The position numbers were made by a program, and so were the translations under genes. Of a stretch of 64,000 nucleotides of DNA, positions 60,937 through 64,000 are shown piece after piece. The notes below the pieces were generated by a model. That model searched no databases and was not told the origin of the DNA. It saw only the letters and a program-made list of their open reading frames with translations. This DNA comes from Alicyclobacillus hesperidum (lineage in GTDB: Bacteria > Bacillota > Bacilli > Alicyclobacillales > Alicyclobacillaceae): positions 124,001-188,000 of the forward strand of contig NZ_FNOJ01000004.1 of the NCBI RefSeq assembly GCF_900107035.1, written 5' to 3'. Numbering within the stretch: position 1 is the first letter of the stretch; each line of letters opens with the position of its first letter.

Positions 60937-62121
60937 ATGCGGGAAGCAGTGATTGTTTCCGTTGCGAGAACGCCAGTTGGCAAGGCGAAGCGCGGTCTGT
61001 TCGCGCACACGCGCGTCGAGGACTTAGGCAAAGTGGCCATTCAGGCTGCTTTATCGCGTGCTCCCGGGCTGGATCCGGCGGAGGTCGAGGATGTCGTCAT
61101 CGGTTGTGCGATGCCAGAAGGCGAGCAAGGTCTGAACGTCGCGCGCATCATTTCACTGTACAGCGGTTTGCCGCAATCCGTGCCCGCGGTCACCGTCAAC
61201 CGCTTTTGCTCGTCTGGGCTGCAAGCCATCGCGCAGGCGGCTGAAAGAGTCATGCTCGGGCACGCGGAAGTGGCCATTGGCGGCGGCGTAGAGAGCATGA
61301 GTCACGTGCCCATGACAGGCTTTAAGCCGGCCCCGCATCCTGGGATCTTGACCGAGATGCCCGACGTTTACATTGCCATGGGCCATACGGCGGAAAACGT
61401 CGCCAGACGCTTCGGGGTCAGCCGCGATGATCAGGATGAATTTTCCTATCAAAGTCACCAGAAGGCGTACGCTGCACAGCAGGCGGGCAAATTTGATGAA
61501 GAAATTGCACCGGTTGATACCAAGGTGTATGGAATCGACGACAACGGACGGCCATGGTCGCGCGATGTTCACGTCACTCAGGATGAAGGTGTACGTAAGG
61601 ACACGACACCAGAAGCATTGGCGTCATTGCGACCGGCGTTTGCACGCGGTGGCAGCGTGACGGCCGGCAATTCGTCGCAAATGAGCGACGGCGCGGCAGC
61701 GGCTGTCATCATGAGCGCCGAGCGCGCACAGGCACTCGGGCTAAAGCCACTTGCGACATTTCGCAGCTTTGCGGTGACCGGATGCGATCCGGCGGTGATG
61801 GGCATCGGTCCTGTGGGCGCCATTCCGAAAGCCTTGAGGCTTGCCGGAATTTCACTTGCCGATGTCGACCTTTTCGAAATCAATGAAGCGTTTGCTGCAC
61901 AATGTGTGCAAGTAATGCGTGCACTTGAGATTGACCCGGCGAAGGTCAATGTCAACGGTGGCGCCATTGCCCTAGGCCATCCACTTGGCTGCACGGGCGC
62001 CAAACTGACGGCGACGCTCGTTCACGAACTGCGCCGGCGCGGCGGTGGTTATGGCGTCGTGTCGATGTGCATCGGCGGCGGCATGGGTGCGGCCGGCGTA
62101 TTTGAAGTACACCGGGCATAA
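60937..62121 (+). CDS. fadA: acetyl-CoA C-acyltransferase (3-ketoacyl-CoA thiolase) FadA
   Basis: Thiolytic cleavage of 3-ketoacyl-CoA, the last beta-oxidation step. The 394-residue protein has nucleophile C91 in NRFCSSGLQ, His in NEAFAAQ and NGGAIALGHPLGCTGAK, and catalytic Cys in SMCIGGGMG. ATG 60937 has AAGGAGAG 8 nt upstream; the frame is open into fadN but that part is not coding. It lies 31 nt after fadN. Confidence 0.95.
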   Translation: MREAVIVSVARTPVGKAKRGLFAHTRVEDLGKVAIQAALSRAPGLDPAEVEDVVIGCAMPEGEQGLNVARIISLYSGLPQSVPAVTVNRFCSSGLQAIAQAAERVMLGHAEVAIGGGVESMSHVPMTGFKPAPHPGILTEMPDVYIAMGHTAENVARRFGVSRDDQDEFSYQSHQKAYAAQQAGKFDEEIAPVDTKVYGIDDNGRPWSRDVHVTQDEGVRKDTTPEALASLRPAFARGGSVTAGNSSQMSDGAAAAVIMSAERAQALGLKPLATFRSFAVTGCDPAVMGIGPVGAIPKALRLAGISLADVDLFEINEAFAAQCVQVMRALEIDPAKVNVNGGAIALGHPLGCTGAKLTATLVHELRRRGGGYGVVSMCIGGGMGAAGVFEVHRA

Positions 62122-62173
62122 GGCGACTTGCTTCAATATCCCACTATGTACGTAATAAAGGAGAGGTTTTGCG

Positions 62174-63955
62174 ATGGCAAATAAGACACTTGCGATTGGC
62201 GGCGGATTTATTATTGAAGATACCGATCCGAATTCCATTGTTACGCCGGAATCGTTGACGGACGAGCAACGCATGATCGCCGAGACGACAACCAGTTTTG
62301 TCGAGGCAGAGGTCTCCCCGCATCAGGAGCAAATTGAAGGATTGGACTATGAGCTGACCGTCAAACTGCTGCGCAAAGCCGGCGAAATCGGCTTATTGTC
62401 GACGGAAATTCCAGAAGCATACGGTGGTCTTGGCCTCGACAAAATGAGCGCAACGCTCATCAACGAGCGGGTATCCAAAGCAGGATCGTTCGGGCTTTCG
62501 CTCGGTGCTCACACAGGCATTGGCACGTTGCCGATTGTCTACTTTGGCAACGAACAGCAAAAGCAGAAGTACTTGCCGAAGCTCGCCACCGGTGAATGGA
62601 TTGCCGCGTACTGTTTGACGGAGCCTTCGTCAGGTTCGGATGCGCTGGGCGCGAAGACGACGGCGCGCTTGTCGGACGACGGCAAGTATTACATTTTAAA
62701 TGGCACCAAACAGTTCATCACGAACGCTGGTTTTGCGGACGTATTCGTCGTGTACGCAAAAGTCGATGGGAAACTGTTTAGCACCTTTATTGTCGAACGC
62801 ACGATGCCTGGCGTGAGCGTCGGTCCTGAAGAGCAGAAGATGGGTATTAAGGGATCATCAACCCGCCAGTTGATCCTTGAAGATGTGCATGTGCCGGTTG
62901 AAAATCTGTTGTATGAGGTCGGCAAAGGCCACCAGATCGCGTTCAACATTCTGAATATCGGACGTTTCAAGTTGGCTGCGGGTGCTGTTGGCGGATCGAA
63001 GGATGCTATCGAATTGGCGGCTCATTACGCGAATGAACGCCAGCAATTTGGACGCAAGATTTCCTCGTTCCCACTGATTCAGCAAAAGCTTGCGCGCATG
63101 AACACGCGGACATTTGTGCTTGAAAGTGTGGTCTATCGCACAGCAGGCCTGCTCGATGCGGCTTTGGCAGACGTCGATGTAACAGGGCCAAACGCAGGCA
63201 TGCTGTCGGCAAAGGCCATCGCCGAGTACGCGATTGAGTGCTCCATCAACAAAGTGTTTGCTTCGGAGACGCTCGACTATGTCGTCGACGAAGCGTTGCA
63301 GATTCATGGCGGTTACGGCTTTATCAAGGAGTACAAGGTCGAACGCATGTATCGCGACTCGCGGATCAACCGCATTTTCGAAGGAACCAACGAAATCAAC
63401 CGCCTATTGATTCCGGGAACGATGCTGCGCCGTGCCATGAAGGGTGAACTGCCACTCTTACAAAAGGCACAGGCTCTGCAGGCAGAGTTGATGCAGATGA
63501 CGCCGGCGCTCTCGGCACCAGAAGGAACGCTTGCCGAAGAGGCACAGTACATCGCCAATGCGAAGCGCATCTTCCTCATGGTGGGTGGGCTTGCTGCACA
63601 GGCATTTCAACAACGGGTTGACGAAGAGCAAGAGGTGCTCTCCAACCTCGCAGACATTGCTATACTGACGTTTGCCATGGAAAGCGCGTGGTTGCGCACG
63701 ATGCAGCACGTCGAGCGCGCAGGCGAAGGCGCGTGTGCCAACGCGATCGCGATGACCAAGGCGTTTGCGTACGAATCGTTGGGCGAGATCGAGCGGTTGG
63801 CGAAGGAATGCTTGGCGCGCATCGAGCAAGGAGATGCCTTACGCATGCAGTTGTCGGTGGTCAAACGGCTTGCGCGCCGCACAGAGCTCGACATCATCGG
63901 CCTGGAACGCGAAATTGGCCGTGCCGTGGTCGACGCAGAACAATACGTATGCTGA
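62174..63955 (+). CDS. fadE: acyl-CoA dehydrogenase FadE
   Basis: FAD-dependent enzyme that starts each beta-oxidation cycle and reduces EtfAB. The 593-residue protein has the ACAD core (about 35-410) with AYCLTEPSSGSDA and KQFITNAGFADVF, then the GRKISSFPLIQQKLARM, IHGGYGFIKEYKVE and GTNEINRLLIPG blocks. The catalytic Glu is expected in the YGFIKEYKVERMYRD segment. A helical C-terminal extension of about 170 residues marks the FadE/VLCAD-like subgroup. ATG 62174 follows AAAGGAGAGG. Confidence 0.95.
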   Translation: MANKTLAIGGGFIIEDTDPNSIVTPESLTDEQRMIAETTTSFVEAEVSPHQEQIEGLDYELTVKLLRKAGEIGLLSTEIPEAYGGLGLDKMSATLINERVSKAGSFGLSLGAHTGIGTLPIVYFGNEQQKQKYLPKLATGEWIAAYCLTEPSSGSDALGAKTTARLSDDGKYYILNGTKQFITNAGFADVFVVYAKVDGKLFSTFIVERTMPGVSVGPEEQKMGIKGSSTRQLILEDVHVPVENLLYEVGKGHQIAFNILNIGRFKLAAGAVGGSKDAIELAAHYANERQQFGRKISSFPLIQQKLARMNTRTFVLESVVYRTAGLLDAALADVDVTGPNAGMLSAKAIAEYAIECSINKVFASETLDYVVDEALQIHGGYGFIKEYKVERMYRDSRINRIFEGTNEINRLLIPGTMLRRAMKGELPLLQKAQALQAELMQMTPALSAPEGTLAEEAQYIANAKRIFLMVGGLAAQAFQQRVDEEQEVLSNLADIAILTFAMESAWLRTMQHVERAGEGACANAIAMTKAFAYESLGEIERLAKECLARIEQGDALRMQLSVVKRLARRTELDIIGLEREIGRAVVDAEQYVC

Positions 63956-63984
63956 CGCGAACGGTTGGAGAGGATGGTGAGCTC

Positions 63985-64000
63985 ATGGAGAAAACTTGGT
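63985..64000 (+). CDS. start of a further fad-operon gene (partial)
   Basis: ATG 63985 with GAGAGGATGGTGAG upstream reads MEKTW up to the window edge, 29 nt after fadE. Too short to identify. Position suggests another fatty-acid operon gene. Confidence 0.45.

Overview
The window reads as chromosome of a spore-forming member of the Bacillales with moderately high G+C, most like Alicyclobacillus or a close relative. This is inferred from gene order and gene content, not from a database match. Two landmark orders support it: miaB-ricA-mutS-mutL-(methyltransferase)-miaA-hfq at 31-8550, and spoVK-hflX-ynbB-glnR-glnA at 18404-32552. Sporulation genes (a GerA/SpoVAF-type protein, SpoVB, SpoVK, a spore-surface-like cluster), LexA/CcpA/GlnR-type control signals and a single-chain glycyl-tRNA synthetase agree with this.

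Layout. 31-8550: tRNA modification and mismatch-repair operon ending in hfq. 8594-9265: seven tRNA genes (Thr, Tyr, Trp, Ala, Asn, Thr, Val) with a promoter and a terminator. 9333-18245: single genes, namely a crotonase, a VOC protein, a small membrane protein, a GerA-family protein, an NlpC/P60 cell-wall hydrolase, galE, spoVB and a large lipoprotein. 18404-26780: spoVK, split in two by a 7,390-bp element. 26777-32552: a GTPase, a membrane protein, a small Cys-containing protein, hflX, ynbB, glnR and glnA. 32686-39363: LacI regulator divergent from a hexuronate operon (uxaA, iolB-like, uxaB, sugar transporter). 39423-42492: lexA, a HAD phosphatase and glyS. 42493-43215: a small hypothetical gene and a probable type I toxin-antitoxin locus. 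43315-49448: metH, a MetH-N/MetF fusion and a thioredoxin-like lipoprotein. 49619-53641: a diguanylate cyclase, a Dabb protein and a cluster of small related spore-surface-like proteins with an Hsp20. 53747-64000: fatty-acid beta-oxidation genes (etfA, etfB, TetR/FadR) divergent from fadF-fadN-fadA-fadE.

The most notable feature is the spoVK interruption. Codons 1-195 of spoVK (Walker A and B) lie at 18404-18988. The remaining 133 codons (sensor 1, arginine finger) lie at 26379-26780. Between them is an element bounded by 13-bp inverted repeats around a shared AAG. It encodes a large serine recombinase whose stop codon reaches the right crossover site, a translationally coupled 63-residue protein, a nitronate monooxygenase-like protein and a complete fructose PTS (HPr, EIIA, FruR, FruK, EIIBC). 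Excision at the central AA would restore a 328-codon SpoVK exactly in frame. The design parallels the skin element of sigK, but with a sugar-uptake cargo and in a different sporulation gene.
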